A stretch of 64,000 nt of DNA from Cyanobacteria bacterium SIG26 (GTDB lineage: Bacteria > Cyanobacteriota > Vampirovibrionia > Gastranaerophilales > Gastranaerophilaceae): the NCBI GenBank assembly GCA_015152555.1, contig SUTS01000006.1, positions 47,900 to 111,899 of the forward strand, read 5' to 3'. Below the pieces are notes generated by a model. That model made no database searches, was not told where the DNA came from, and saw only the letters and a list, made by a program, of their open reading frames with translations. Made by a program: the position numbers and the translations under genes. This document shows, in pieces, positions 1-7,879 of the stretch; within the stretch, counting starts at the first letter, position 1, and every line of letters begins with the position of its first letter.

Positions 1-1160
1 AAGCCGAATTAAAAAGATATTCCGAGGATTTAGAAAATATTGTTGCAGAAAGAACTAAAGATTTAAAAATAGCAAATATGAAATTGTCTGCTATTATTAA
101 TTATTGTGCTGATGGAATAATTATTATTGATTCTCAGGGTAATATTGAGCAAGTAAATCCGGCTTGCGAAAATATGATGGGTTTGTCCGCTGAGGCTATA
201 TGTCAAAAGAAAATTCAAGAAGTTGCATATACTGATAATCCTAACTTAAATTCAGCTAATAAATCTTCAGTAAAAACTGCGATTTTAGGATTATCATGCG
301 ATAATTCCGAGTTTTTATTGCGTGATTTATATATAAGAAATTCCCTAAATGGTGAAGCTGTACCTGTTGAGATAAATTTTGCGGCTTTAACTAACGAATA
401 TTCTGATGAGGAAAAATTTGTCGGTGTAATAAGAAACTTTAGTGTTCAAAAAGAAACAGAACGTTTAAGGGATGATTTTATTGCGACGTTAACTCATGAT
501 TTACGCACTCCGTTGTTGGCTGCAATTCAAACTTTAAAGTTCTTTCTTGACGGTTCATTAGGAGATTTGGGTGAGCAACAAAAAGTTTTGTTATCAACTA
601 TGTTGCAAAGCAATGAAGATCTGTTAGGGCTTGTAAATGCCTTGTTGGAAGTTTATAGATTTGAAAGCGGTAAATTATCTCTTTGTAAGACAGTATTTAG
701 TATAAAAGATTTAGTTATTCAGTGTTATGACGAGTTGGAACCTCTTTCGAAGAAAAAAGATATTAAATTTAATCTCACTTGTGATTTAGAGGATGACTTG
801 TTAATTGATGCTGATAGGGCTGAAATTAAGAGGGTAATAATAAATTTATGCGGTAATGCCCTTAATTACACTAATAAAGGCGGTACCATAGATATTTATG
901 TTAAGGCTCAGTCCGGTGATTTGATATTCTCGGTTGCCGATAATGGTAATGGAATACCAAAAGAAGATATTCCGCATTTATTCATGCGTTTTTCTCAAGG
1001 TACAAGTAAAAAACGTTCAACCGGTACCGGTTTAGGTTTGTATCTATCGCGTCAAATTATTGAAGCTCATGGTGGAAAAATTTGGGTTGAAAGTAAAGTA
1101 AATAAGGGTAGTGAATTTTCATTCTTACTAACAAATGTAGTTGCAAAATCAAGAGTATAA
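1..1160 (+). CDS. PAS-domain sensor histidine kinase (5' truncated by window edge)
   Basis: Membrane-signalling-type histidine kinase that autophosphorylates on His and passes the phosphate to a response regulator, very likely the gene 12 nt downstream. The frame is open to the left edge: codons before the ATG at 78 encode a charged helical linker ending in VAERTKDLKIAN, typical of the coiled coil before a PAS domain, so the ATG at 78 is probably internal and the N-terminal sensor is missing. Counted from that Met: PAS about 10-120, HisKA with H140 in ATLTHDLRTP, then HATPase_c with N box near N260 (NLCGNALNYT), G1 box DNGNGIP near 288 and G2 box TGTGLGL near 316-321. The signal sensed cannot be told. 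Confidence 0.9.
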   Translation, partial: AELKRYSEDLENIVAERTKDLKIANMKLSAIINYCADGIIIIDSQGNIEQVNPACENMMGLSAEAICQKKIQEVAYTDNPNLNSANKSSVKTAILGLSCDNSEFLLRDLYIRNSLNGEAVPVEINFAALTNEYSDEEKFVGVIRNFSVQKETERLRDDFIATLTHDLRTPLLAAIQTLKFFLDGSLGDLGEQQKVLLSTMLQSNEDLLGLVNALLEVYRFESGKLSLCKTVFSIKDLVIQCYDELEPLSKKKDIKFNLTCDLEDDLLIDADRAEIKRVIINLCGNALNYTNKGGTIDIYVKAQSGDLIFSVADNGNGIPKEDIPHLFMRFSQGTSKKRSTGTGLGLYLSRQIIEAHGGKIWVESKVNKGSEFSFLLTNVVAKSRV

Positions 1161-1172
1161 AAGGTGGTTAAG

Positions 1173-1847
1173 ATGTCAAAAGTAATCAAAGTTACTATAA
1201 TTGAAGATCATGATATGACAAGGATGGGGTTATCATTTGCTCTTTCAAATAATGAATCCATTGAAGTTTTAGGTACGGCTTCTGATGGGTTGGAAGGTGT
1301 TGAGCAAGCTTTAGAATTAAAACCGGATCTGGTAATTATGGATATTGGTTTACCGTCTATTGATGGAATTGAAGCTACTCGAAAAATTAAAAATTCAATG
1401 CCTGAAATTAAAGTGTTGATGAATACATCTCGTGATAATGAAGATGATATTTTAGATTCATTTGCAGCCGGTGCTGATGGTTATATAACAAAGGGTGCGA
1501 CATCTGAGCAAACGATTTCAGCAATAATGGCTGTTAGTGAAGGTGTAGGCTGGTTAGATCCTGCAATTGCTCGTGTTGTTTTGTCAAACATTCGTAAGAA
1601 TTCCCAAGTTGATGAAAAATCCGGCGGTATTAATTACCAAAAAGGTAAAAATCTATATGGTTTGACCGAGCGCGAGATGGAAGTTTTGGCTTTACTGGTA
1701 GAGGGATTGAAAAATCCGCAAATTTCTAAGAAATTAGTTATTACTATTGCCACAACAAAAACGCATGTTCATAATATTTTACAAAAATTGTATGTAAAAA
1801 CTCGTTCAAAAGCCGTTGCGACAGCTATGAAGGACGGATTAGTTTAA
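1173..1847 (+). CDS. NarL/FixJ-type response regulator
   Basis: DNA-binding response regulator, presumed partner of the upstream kinase. The receiver domain (about residues 5-120) has the acidic pocket EDHD and phosphoacceptor D57 in VIMDIGLP; a LuxR/GerE helix-turn-helix lies at about 165-222 (LTEREMEVLALL, then KTHVHNILQKL). I chose the ATG at 1173: it is preceded by AAGGTGG at 1161-1167 with good spacing, whereas the in-frame GTG at 1164 lies inside that ribosome binding site. The 12-nt gap to the kinase supports one transcript. Target genes are unknown. Confidence 0.92.
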   Translation: MSKVIKVTIIEDHDMTRMGLSFALSNNESIEVLGTASDGLEGVEQALELKPDLVIMDIGLPSIDGIEATRKIKNSMPEIKVLMNTSRDNEDDILDSFAAGADGYITKGATSEQTISAIMAVSEGVGWLDPAIARVVLSNIRKNSQVDEKSGGINYQKGKNLYGLTEREMEVLALLVEGLKNPQISKKLVITIATTKTHVHNILQKLYVKTRSKAVATAMKDGLV

Positions 1848-1865
1848 TTTAGTTGGAATTGTTTT

Positions 1866-3284
1866 ATGAAAAAGATATTGGTATTAATTTGTTTAATAGT
1901 ATTTGCCGGTTTTGGTTATGCTCAAGAAACCAAATTAAAATCATCCTTTTTTGATAAATTTAGAAATCCGTTAGCTAAGGATCCTAGGGCTGAAGAAATT
2001 AAGTATCAATATAATGTTATGCGTGAAGACGAAAAAGAACGGATGGAAGAACGCTTGGATAATCTAATCCCTTCAGGTTATATGACAGTTGATCAATATG
2101 AAGCTCTTTCTGAGTATAAGGAACGTTCTAATATTGATTTTGTTATTCCAAAGGTCCAAACGCCATCAGATTTTAAATATATTCCAAAACCTATTTATCG
2201 TATAGTAAAATACAACAATCCTGCTGGGAGTGTAGAATTAAAGTTAGGTAAAAAACTGTTCCATTTACGTCAAATTAATGCTCAGGGAATAGTTTCTCCA
2301 GATTATAGTATGTTAGTCTATCCAGCAGTGTACTATTACTCCGATAGTGCATCTGTTGCTACCGATTTATTTGTTATACCTTTGGATAAAGGGGATACTG
2401 ATTTAAACAAAATTCTCAAGGCAAATGTTGCAAAACGTTTACCGGAACCTATTTTATCAACTGATAAAGCGATTGATAATTATGCGGTATTTAGAACTTT
2501 AACACCTGTGGATTTCAATATAGACGGTACAAAGTTGTTGGTTAAGGAAAAACTGGGTAGTAGTGAAGATGGAATTTGGCGAACTATTATTTATGTGTAC
2601 GATTTTATAAATAAAGTTAGCTATGATTTATCTGAGGTTCGCGTAGCTATTGTTTATTTTTGGCAAGAATATATGAATATGGATTTGGATAGCAAACGTT
2701 GGGATATTTTTCCGATTGGTTTTGATTTGAATGATCCAAATAGGGTAATAGTTCAAGCTTATGCTTTTACCGGAGAGCGAGCAGTTGCACTTGGAACTTG
2801 GAGTGTTGATTGGCAGGGTAATCAGTCTAGGTTATTGTCATTTGATAAAGATTATGAACCCAAAGTTAGTATGAATGGGTTTAAAATAGAAAAAGCAGGT
2901 ATCCAAGATTATGAATCTACACAAATTCAAGAAAAAATTGATAAAAAAGAATCTGAATATATCATTAAACAACGGAAGATTAACTATAAAAAGGCTCAAG
3001 AAATTATAAAAACAGATTATAAAGATGCTATTCGTGAAATAAATGACGATTATAAACAGGAATATCGTGATTATAAAAAACTTCGTGAGATAGCAGGGAC
3101 TACGGAGAGTGCAGAAGTTCAGGAAGTGTATACTCAATATTTAATTGATCAGTTTAATAAAGATATTCAAAAATCTGAATCTAAAATACAAAAGAAGATG
3201 AAAAAAATGGAAAAATATGATATTGAGTTAAATAAACTACGTGAACAAGCTGATAATTTTTCAACTAATCAGGATTTGCAATAA
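1866..3284 (+). CDS. Secreted protein of unknown function with C-terminal coiled coil
   Basis: Not recognised. 472 aa with a clear signal peptide (MKKILVLICLIVFAGFGYAQ). Residues about 100-320 are rich in short beta-strand-like segments and aromatic residues and contain TolB-like phrases such as PDYSMLVYP and VDFNIDGTKLLV, so a beta-propeller-like fold is conceivable. Residues about 345-470 are highly charged helix (many K/E/Q, little G/P), a long coiled coil. It starts 18 nt after the response regulator and may belong to the same transcript. Its 3' end overlaps the converging GIY-YIG gene by 20 nt. Periplasmic or envelope location is inferred from the signal peptide. Confidence 0.75.
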   Translation: MKKILVLICLIVFAGFGYAQETKLKSSFFDKFRNPLAKDPRAEEIKYQYNVMREDEKERMEERLDNLIPSGYMTVDQYEALSEYKERSNIDFVIPKVQTPSDFKYIPKPIYRIVKYNNPAGSVELKLGKKLFHLRQINAQGIVSPDYSMLVYPAVYYYSDSASVATDLFVIPLDKGDTDLNKILKANVAKRLPEPILSTDKAIDNYAVFRTLTPVDFNIDGTKLLVKEKLGSSEDGIWRTIIYVYDFINKVSYDLSEVRVAIVYFWQEYMNMDLDSKRWDIFPIGFDLNDPNRVIVQAYAFTGERAVALGTWSVDWQGNQSRLLSFDKDYEPKVSMNGFKIEKAGIQDYESTQIQEKIDKKESEYIIKQRKINYKKAQEIIKTDYKDAIREINDDYKQEYRDYKKLREIAGTTESAEVQEVYTQYLIDQFNKDIQKSESKIQKKMKKMEKYDIELNKLREQADNFSTNQDLQ

Positions 3285-3519
3285 GTTCCAATTTTTCTTT
3301 GCGAGATAATTTTTTAATTCTATATTCTTCTTTTAAGGCCTCGGACTTTGTGTTAAATTCTTTTTGAAAAACAATTCTGATTGGTTTATTCGCTTTTGTA
3401 TATTTTGCACCTTTACCTTCAATATGTGCGTTAAATCGTCTCTCTACATTATCAGTGTAACCACAGTAAAGGGTGTTTCGTTCGGTAAGTAATAAATATA
3501 CATAATGTCCTTTTTTCAT
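3265..3519 (-). CDS. GIY-YIG nuclease superfamily protein (UPF0213/YhbQ-like)
   Basis: 84-residue single-domain protein. The YVYLLL...LYCGYT segment near the N-terminus is the GIY-YIG core in its UPF0213 form, followed by the conserved R of NVERRFNAH and the LEEEYRIKKLSR-like helix seen in this family. Free-standing members are small DNA-binding or nicking proteins of poorly known role; there is no host intron or homing context here. The 3' end overlaps the converging secreted-protein gene by 20 nt. Length is usual for the family. Confidence 0.85.
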   Translation of the reverse strand: MKKGHYVYLLLTERNTLYCGYTDNVERRFNAHIEGKGAKYTKANKPIRIVFQKEFNTKSEALKEEYRIKKLSRKEKLELIANPD

Positions 3520-3560
3520 AAATTTATTATATTACATTTTATAACATCTGAGGTTTTATT

Positions 3561-3588
3561 TTGCCAAAATTCATATATTTGGTATAAA
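3561..3588 (+). promoter_or_regulatory. Promoter of nadK, probably leaderless
   Basis: TTGCCA at 3561-3566, 16-nt spacer, TATAAA at 3583-3588, then only 8 nt to the ATG at 3597. No Shine-Dalgarno fits, so transcription should begin at or next to the start codon. Confidence 0.5.
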
Positions 3589-3596
3589 CTAATCGT

Positions 3597-4391
3597 ATGA
3601 ATAAATCTTACGCAATTTGTTATAATTCACAAATGAAAAATTCAACAACGGTTTTGGAATCTTTAAAATCTTTATTGATTTCAAAACAGGTTAGATTTGA
3701 TGTTTTAGATATAGATAACCTTGAATCTGGTTATGATTTTGCTTTTGTTATCGGTGGTGATGGTACGATATTGAAGGCGGCCAGATTTTTTGCAGAATTT
3801 GAAACCCCGATTTTTGGGATAAATTTGGGTCGTTTAGGGTTTTTGTCACAGTCATCTCTTGAAGATTTAGAAAAATCAATGGAGGCGATTTTTGCTGATA
3901 ATTACAAAATAGAAAAACGAATGATGTTGCAGGCTAATAATCATAATGCTTTAAATGATTTTGTTATAAAAGGTGATTTGAGCTCCAGAACATCACATTT
4001 TGCGTTAAAAATCAATGGTAAATTTGTGTGCGAATATATGGCTGATGGAATTATAATTTCTACTCCTACCGGCTCAACAGCTTATGGTATGGCAGCCGGA
4101 GGTCCTATTTTGGCTCCTGATGTTGATGCTATAACTATTGTACCAATTTGTCCGCATACATTTTCTGCACGTCCAATTGTAGTTTCTGATAATGATGAAA
4201 TTACAATATTGCCTTGTGAAAATAATGAGTATAAAGTTTCTGCAGATGGACAGATTGTTTTTTCACTTAATGAGCCATTAGTTATTAAAAAGTCAACACA
4301 TCGTGCTAATTTGGCTTTACTGGCAGATAATGATTTTTATTCAATTTTGCGGAATAAATTGCAATGGGGCTATTCTCCTGCAAAAATTTAA
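3597..4391 (+). CDS. nadK: NAD kinase
   Basis: ATP-dependent phosphorylation of NAD to NADP in the cytosol. 264 aa, normal for bacterial NAD kinases. Diagnostic motifs: GGDGT at residues 53-57, NLGRLGFLS near 77-84, and the second signature TPTGSTAYGMAAGGP at about 156-170, followed by PICPHTFSARPIV. The start at 3597 is set by homology to the family N-terminus and by the promoter placed only 8 nt upstream. It stands alone, followed by an AT-rich 144-nt gap before ftsZ. Confidence 0.95.
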   Translation: MNKSYAICYNSQMKNSTTVLESLKSLLISKQVRFDVLDIDNLESGYDFAFVIGGDGTILKAARFFAEFETPIFGINLGRLGFLSQSSLEDLEKSMEAIFADNYKIEKRMMLQANNHNALNDFVIKGDLSSRTSHFALKINGKFVCEYMADGIIISTPTGSTAYGMAAGGPILAPDVDAITIVPICPHTFSARPIVVSDNDEITILPCENNEYKVSADGQIVFSLNEPLVIKKSTHRANLALLADNDFYSILRNKLQWGYSPAKI

Positions 4392-4535
4392 AGGGTTTCT
4401 TTTTTATTAAATTTTGTTCATAATTATAATAAAATTATTGTACTTTTTTTCTATTTAAAATACTATATTGATATAATTACAGTATTAGTAGTTATATGTT
4501 TTAGGAATAGTTATTACAAATATGAGGTAAATAAA

Positions 4536-5702
4536 GTGGAAAATATCGTTTCAGATATCTTTGCAAGAAAAGATGACTCATCAAATGATCAAAATTCAAG
4601 ACAGGGTGCTAACCCTACAAAAATTAAAGTTGTTGGTGTAGGTGGCGGTGGCGGAAACGCTGTAAACCGAATGATTCAAGCCGGATTATCAGGTGTTGAG
4701 TTTTGGTTAATGAATACTGATTTACAGGTTTTAGTTAACGGAAAAACTGAAAATAGAATTCAATTAGGATCATCTTCAACACAAGGTTTAGGTGCAGGCG
4801 GAGATCCTTCTGTAGGTGAAAAGGCTGCAGAGGAAGCTCAACAAGAGATTACCCAAGCATTAGAAGGTGCTGATATGGTATTTATCACTGCAGGTATGGG
4901 CGGTGGAACCGGTACCGGTGCTGCTCCTGTTGTGGCTAAAATTGCAAAACAACTTGGTATCTTAACAATTGCAGTTGTAACAAAGCCTTTTACTTGGGAA
5001 GGTAAAAAAAGACAGAACCAAGCATTAAATGGTTTGGAAAAATTAAAAGAATCTGTTGATGCTGTTATTGTTGTTCCAAATGATAAATTGTTACAAGTAG
5101 TAGACAGACAAGTTTCATTACAAGAATCATTCATTATTGTTGATGAAGTATTGTTAAGAGGTGTACAAGGTATTTCTGATATTATCACTGTACCAGGTAT
5201 TATTAACGTTGACTTTGCTGATGTTAAGACTGTAATGCAAGCGTCAGGTTCTGCTTTAATGGGTATTGGTAGAGCTCAAGGTGAAGGTAGAGCTATTAAG
5301 GCTGCTCAACAAGCTATTAATTCGCAATTACTAGAGTCTTCAATCCAAGGAGCATCAGGTGTAATTGTTAATATTACTGGCGGTCCAGATATGGGTATTC
5401 ATGAAATCAGTGATGCCGCTTCTATTATTCATGATGCTGTTCTTGATGATGCAACTGTAATTATCGGTACTGCTGTTAATGAAAGTATTCAAGGTGAAAT
5501 CCAAATTACTGTTATTGCAACAGGTTTTGAATTGAAAAATAATACACCTTCATTGACAATGTTTGGTTCATCAGAATCTTCTGATTCTGCTAAATCTATG
5601 AATGCTGTAGATTTCTTCTCAGGTGCGTTCAATAACCAAACAAAATCAGTATTATCAAACAATTTCACCAATATTGAAATTCCTGATTTCTTAAAAAGAT
5701 AG
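4536..5702 (+). CDS. ftsZ: Cell division protein FtsZ
   Basis: Tubulin-like GTPase that forms the division ring. 388 aa. The nucleotide-binding region has GGGGGNAVNRM at about 36-46 and the tubulin signature GGGTGTGAAP at 122-131; the T7 loop NVDFADVKTVM is present. The C-terminus ends in IEIPDFLKR, the conserved tail that binds FtsA/ZipA/SepF-type partners, so the protein is complete. It begins with GTG, with GAGGT 8 nt upstream. Unlike many bacteria there is no ftsA, ftsQ or mur gene next to it; it is monocistronic and followed by a strong terminator. Confidence 0.97.
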   Translation: MENIVSDIFARKDDSSNDQNSRQGANPTKIKVVGVGGGGGNAVNRMIQAGLSGVEFWLMNTDLQVLVNGKTENRIQLGSSSTQGLGAGGDPSVGEKAAEEAQQEITQALEGADMVFITAGMGGGTGTGAAPVVAKIAKQLGILTIAVVTKPFTWEGKKRQNQALNGLEKLKESVDAVIVVPNDKLLQVVDRQVSLQESFIIVDEVLLRGVQGISDIITVPGIINVDFADVKTVMQASGSALMGIGRAQGEGRAIKAAQQAINSQLLESSIQGASGVIVNITGGPDMGIHEISDAASIIHDAVLDDATVIIGTAVNESIQGEIQITVIATGFELKNNTPSLTMFGSSESSDSAKSMNAVDFFSGAFNNQTKSVLSNNFTNIEIPDFLKR

Positions 5703-5720
5703 GAATTTATTAATAAATCT

Positions 5721-5754
5721 AAAAGCGAGGAGCCTTTTGGCTCCTCGCTTTTTT
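5721..5754. terminator. Bidirectional terminator between ftsZ and the converging secreted-protein gene
   Basis: Stem AAGCGAGGAGCC at 5723-5734, TTTT loop, GGCTCCTCGCTT at 5739-5750, then a T run. The A run on the other side gives a U tract on the minus strand as well. Confidence 0.9.
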
Positions 5755-6541
5755 ATTCGCTTAAAATTGACAGGTTTAAAATTTCTATATCGTCATAGTC
5801 TAATCCATTCCCAGGCATCATATTTTGTCCTGTTTTTATTGTTATTTGATTACGTTTGTTTGGTATAATAAGTGGATTTGGGATTTTAATTCGTTGACCG
5901 TCGCCATTTATTTGTAATTGACCGATAATTTTACCGTTGAAAAATACTTGTGCAGGACTGGAATATGCTGTCCTTATTTTATTTTGTCCCATAGTTCGAG
6001 CCAGTTTTGTATCCAAGCCGACTATTGAACCTATAATAAGATAGTTCGTGCTCTTTTTGGCATTGTCTGTCATTATAAAATCTTTTGAATAATAAGGGCC
6101 TGCTGATTTTAGTCTAAAATCGGCCGCATTAGCGGAATTTTTTGAATAACTGTCGTCACCAAGATGTATAATCTCAGAATCTAATGAAATATCAGTAGGT
6201 GTGCTTTTTGCTATGGTAATTTTCATTGGGGTATTAAGGCTTTCATTGTTGTTAATTGTTACTGAGAATGGTCTATATCCTTCCTTTTCTACACTTAATA
6301 TTGTCGGTTGATTGATTTGGATTTTAGGCAGCGTGAAGTTACCATTTGCGTCAGTATATGTCCGGATGTTTTTTTGTGGAATTGAGATTTTAGCAAACTC
6401 AACTCCTTGGTTTGTTTGAGCGTCAATTACTCGGTTACTTTCTTGTTGATCGACTTTTGTAACCCCACCTGTAAATATGGCTCCAAATACTGAGTTTGTC
6501 ATGAGAATTGTTAGGAGTAATGTATAAAATATTTTTTTCAT
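5753..6541 (-). CDS. Secreted protein with carboxypeptidase-regulatory-like domain
   Basis: 262 aa, signal peptide MKKIFYTLLLTILMTNSVFGA. Residues about 38-110 match a CarboxypepD_reg-like beta-sandwich: VIDAQTNQGVEFAKISIP, TYTDANGNFTLPKI and SVEKEGYRPFSVTI are the usual strand pattern. The remaining half has no domain I recognise; short strands and PSYYSKDF/NTNYLIIGS-type stretches suggest another beta domain. Such modules are common in surface or periplasmic proteins of unknown role. The ATG lies 6 nt from a TATAAA box on the minus strand with no Shine-Dalgarno. Confidence 0.75.
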   Translation of the reverse strand: MKKIFYTLLLTILMTNSVFGAIFTGGVTKVDQQESNRVIDAQTNQGVEFAKISIPQKNIRTYTDANGNFTLPKIQINQPTILSVEKEGYRPFSVTINNNESLNTPMKITIAKSTPTDISLDSEIIHLGDDSYSKNSANAADFRLKSAGPYYSKDFIMTDNAKKSTNYLIIGSIVGLDTKLARTMGQNKIRTAYSSPAQVFFNGKIIGQLQINGDGQRIKIPNPLIIPNKRNQITIKTGQNMMPGNGLDYDDIEILNLSILSE

Positions 6542-6547
6542 AATAAT

Positions 6548-6553
6548 TTTATA
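6548..6553 (-). promoter_or_regulatory. -10 box of a probably leaderless gene (5753-6541)
   Basis: TATAAA on the minus strand with 6 nt (ATTATT) to the ATG. Weaker case than others because no extended -10 is present. Confidence 0.35.
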
Positions 6554-6625
6554 TGAATGAAATTTATGTGTTTCTTAATCGTAGAAAGGATAATTTAAAT
6601 TGCTAATTCTTATTTTGAAAAGTTC

Positions 6626-6653
6626 TTGAAAAAAAATATTTTTTTGTTATTAT
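6626..6653 (+). promoter_or_regulatory. Promoter of tRNA-Leu
   Basis: TTGAAA at 6626-6631 and TATTAT at 6648-6653 with a 16-nt spacer, about 20 nt before the mature tRNA end. Confidence 0.4.
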
Positions 6654-6674
6654 TATCTTATGAAAATTAAATAA

Positions 6675-6761
6675 GCCGTTGTGATGGAATTGGTAGACGT
6701 GCTAGACTCAAAATCTTGTGAGGGCAACCTCGTGCCGGTTCGACCCCGGCCAACGGCACCA
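6675..6761 (+). tRNA. tRNA-Leu(CAA)
   Basis: The acceptor GCCGTTG pairs with CAACGGC, followed by a discriminator A and an encoded CCA at 6759-6761. The D arm GGAATTGGTAGAC and the T loop GGTTCGACCCC are standard; a long variable arm (TGTGAGGGCAACCTCGT) marks a class II tRNA. The anticodon loop CTCAAAA gives anticodon CAA, reading Leu UUG. One mismatch (T-T) lies in the anticodon stem. Confidence 0.96.
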
Positions 6762-6762
6762 T

Positions 6763-6790
6763 AAAAACAGCCTGAATGGGCTGTTTTTAT
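6763..6790 (+). terminator. Terminator of tRNA-Leu
   Basis: AAAAACAGCC at 6763-6772, loop TGAATG, GGCTGTTTTT at 6779-6788, directly after the tRNA CCA end. Confidence 0.85.
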
Positions 6791-6849
6791 TTTTTGAAAA
6801 TTATTCTTAAGTCTAATTTAATTACAAATTTATTTATTAGCATGTGTTT

Positions 6850-7023
6850 ATGTTAAAAAGTTTTATTGTATTTATATTTTTTATATTTTTGGCAATAGTT
6901 TATGTTGATCTTATTGATACGTGTAAAAAAATAGATAACACTATTCAACAAGCTGTTAAAATTGAATGTTTGCAAGATGATAAAAATCAGACAAAAACAG
7001 TTTGGATTAAAACTCGAAAATGA
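6850..7023 (+). CDS. Small single-pass membrane protein (57 aa), hypothetical
   Basis: Short ORF in the gap between tRNA-Leu and the converging gene. Translation begins MLKSFIVFIFFIFLAIVYVD, one strongly hydrophobic helix, followed by a charged 37-residue tail with two Cys (DTCKKIDN and KIECLQDD). It ends at TGA 7021-7023, overlapping the converging gene by 17 nt. No convincing Shine-Dalgarno is seen. The coding-like amphipathic layout supports it, but length alone gives weak evidence. Confidence 0.4.
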   Translation: MLKSFIVFIFFIFLAIVYVDLIDTCKKIDNTIQQAVKIECLQDDKNQTKTVWIKTRK

Positions 7024-7834
7024 AATCGTCTACGCTATTTTCGTAATTAATGCCATTCATTTGGTTTCTTAAGGTTGGTTGTGTAAGTTTTTCCAATGCA
7101 TTAGGTACAAAGGTCGGAATATTGTTTTCCTGTGATTTTGCAGGAGTGAATGTTCTTACATCTTTTGGGAAAAATCTAAGTTTTATATTTTGTGCTAAAT
7201 TTCTTGAAACATTATCTTTGTAATATAATTTGATTTTTTCAACTTGAGAGTATGCTTGTGCTTGATTGTTAGCGATGAAGTATCCTTCGTTGTTGGATAT
7301 GTTTTTTGCGTATTTGTGGCTTAACATGACAGTATTATTAACGGTATCAATTAGAACGGCAGAAGTGTTCAATGTGAACGGATGAGATATTTTAAAGGCA
7401 CTTGTTAATTCTAAAATGTCCCAAAGCTGTCGTTTAAGTTGCGTTTCCGGATTTGTCACATTTGATGAAATTATTAAAATAGATTTTACGTTAAATTCTT
7501 TTGATAGATTATTTAATGCTCGATAATCAATTCTTTCGGAGTTTCTATAGGCTTTAAGCATGGCAATCGTTTGTTCTTTCAATGTATTATTTTGATTTAA
7601 TTTGCTCCGAACTTCATCAAGATGATGTGCTGATATATTTTTGTACGAATTTAGTTGAAAAATTACATTATTAGCGGCGATTTCGGAGGCTTCCGGGAAG
7701 CAAAAGTAATTATCACAAACGTTATATAAATCTGTTGGCAGAACTACAACATCAAAATGTACCGCTTTTGCAAAGTCGCACGATAGTAGTAGTGCAAATA
7801 ATGTAAATAATATTTTAAAAACTCTCTTTCTCAT
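7007..7834 (-). CDS. Secreted protein of unknown function
   Basis: 275 aa with an N-terminal signal peptide (MRKRVFKILFTLFALLLSC, then FAKAV). The mature part opens with FDVVVLPTDLYNV and contains alternating strand/helix pattern, including ALNNLSKEFNVKSILIISSNV, which resembles the A/B layout of CsgG/LpoB/TolB-N-like periplasmic domains; this is a loose structural impression only. It is divergent from the WecG-type gene with a 45-bp shared promoter region, and both genes appear leaderless. The 3' end overlaps the small membrane ORF by 17 nt. Confidence 0.7.
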   Translation of the reverse strand: MRKRVFKILFTLFALLLSCDFAKAVHFDVVVLPTDLYNVCDNYFCFPEASEIAANNVIFQLNSYKNISAHHLDEVRSKLNQNNTLKEQTIAMLKAYRNSERIDYRALNNLSKEFNVKSILIISSNVTNPETQLKRQLWDILELTSAFKISHPFTLNTSAVLIDTVNNTVMLSHKYAKNISNNEGYFIANNQAQAYSQVEKIKLYYKDNVSRNLAQNIKLRFFPKDVRTFTPAKSQENNIPTFVPNALEKLTQPTLRNQMNGINYENSVDDFIFEF

Positions 7835-7840
7835 ATATAA

Positions 7841-7846
7841 ATTATA
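7841..7846 (-). promoter_or_regulatory. Extended -10 box of a leaderless gene (7007-7834)
   Basis: TGCTATAAT on the minus strand, then 6 nt (TTATAT) to the ATG at 7834. There is no room for a Shine-Dalgarno. Confidence 0.6.
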
Positions 7847-7867
7847 GCATAATTATTCATAATATGG

Positions 7868-7873
7868 TATAAT
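7868..7873 (+). promoter_or_regulatory. Extended -10 box of a leaderless gene (wecG-like, 7880)
   Basis: TGGTATAAT at 7865-7873, then 6 nt (ATTCTT) to the ATG at 7880, 22 bp from the opposing -10 box of the divergent gene. Confidence 0.6.
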
Positions 7874-7879
7874 ATTCTT

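Noticed and set aside
2838..3137. Minus-strand ORF of 99 aa inside the secreted-protein gene
   Set aside because: Composition (mostly F/I/L/Y) is what one gets from the reverse frame of an AT-rich coiled-coil coding sequence; no ribosome binding site.
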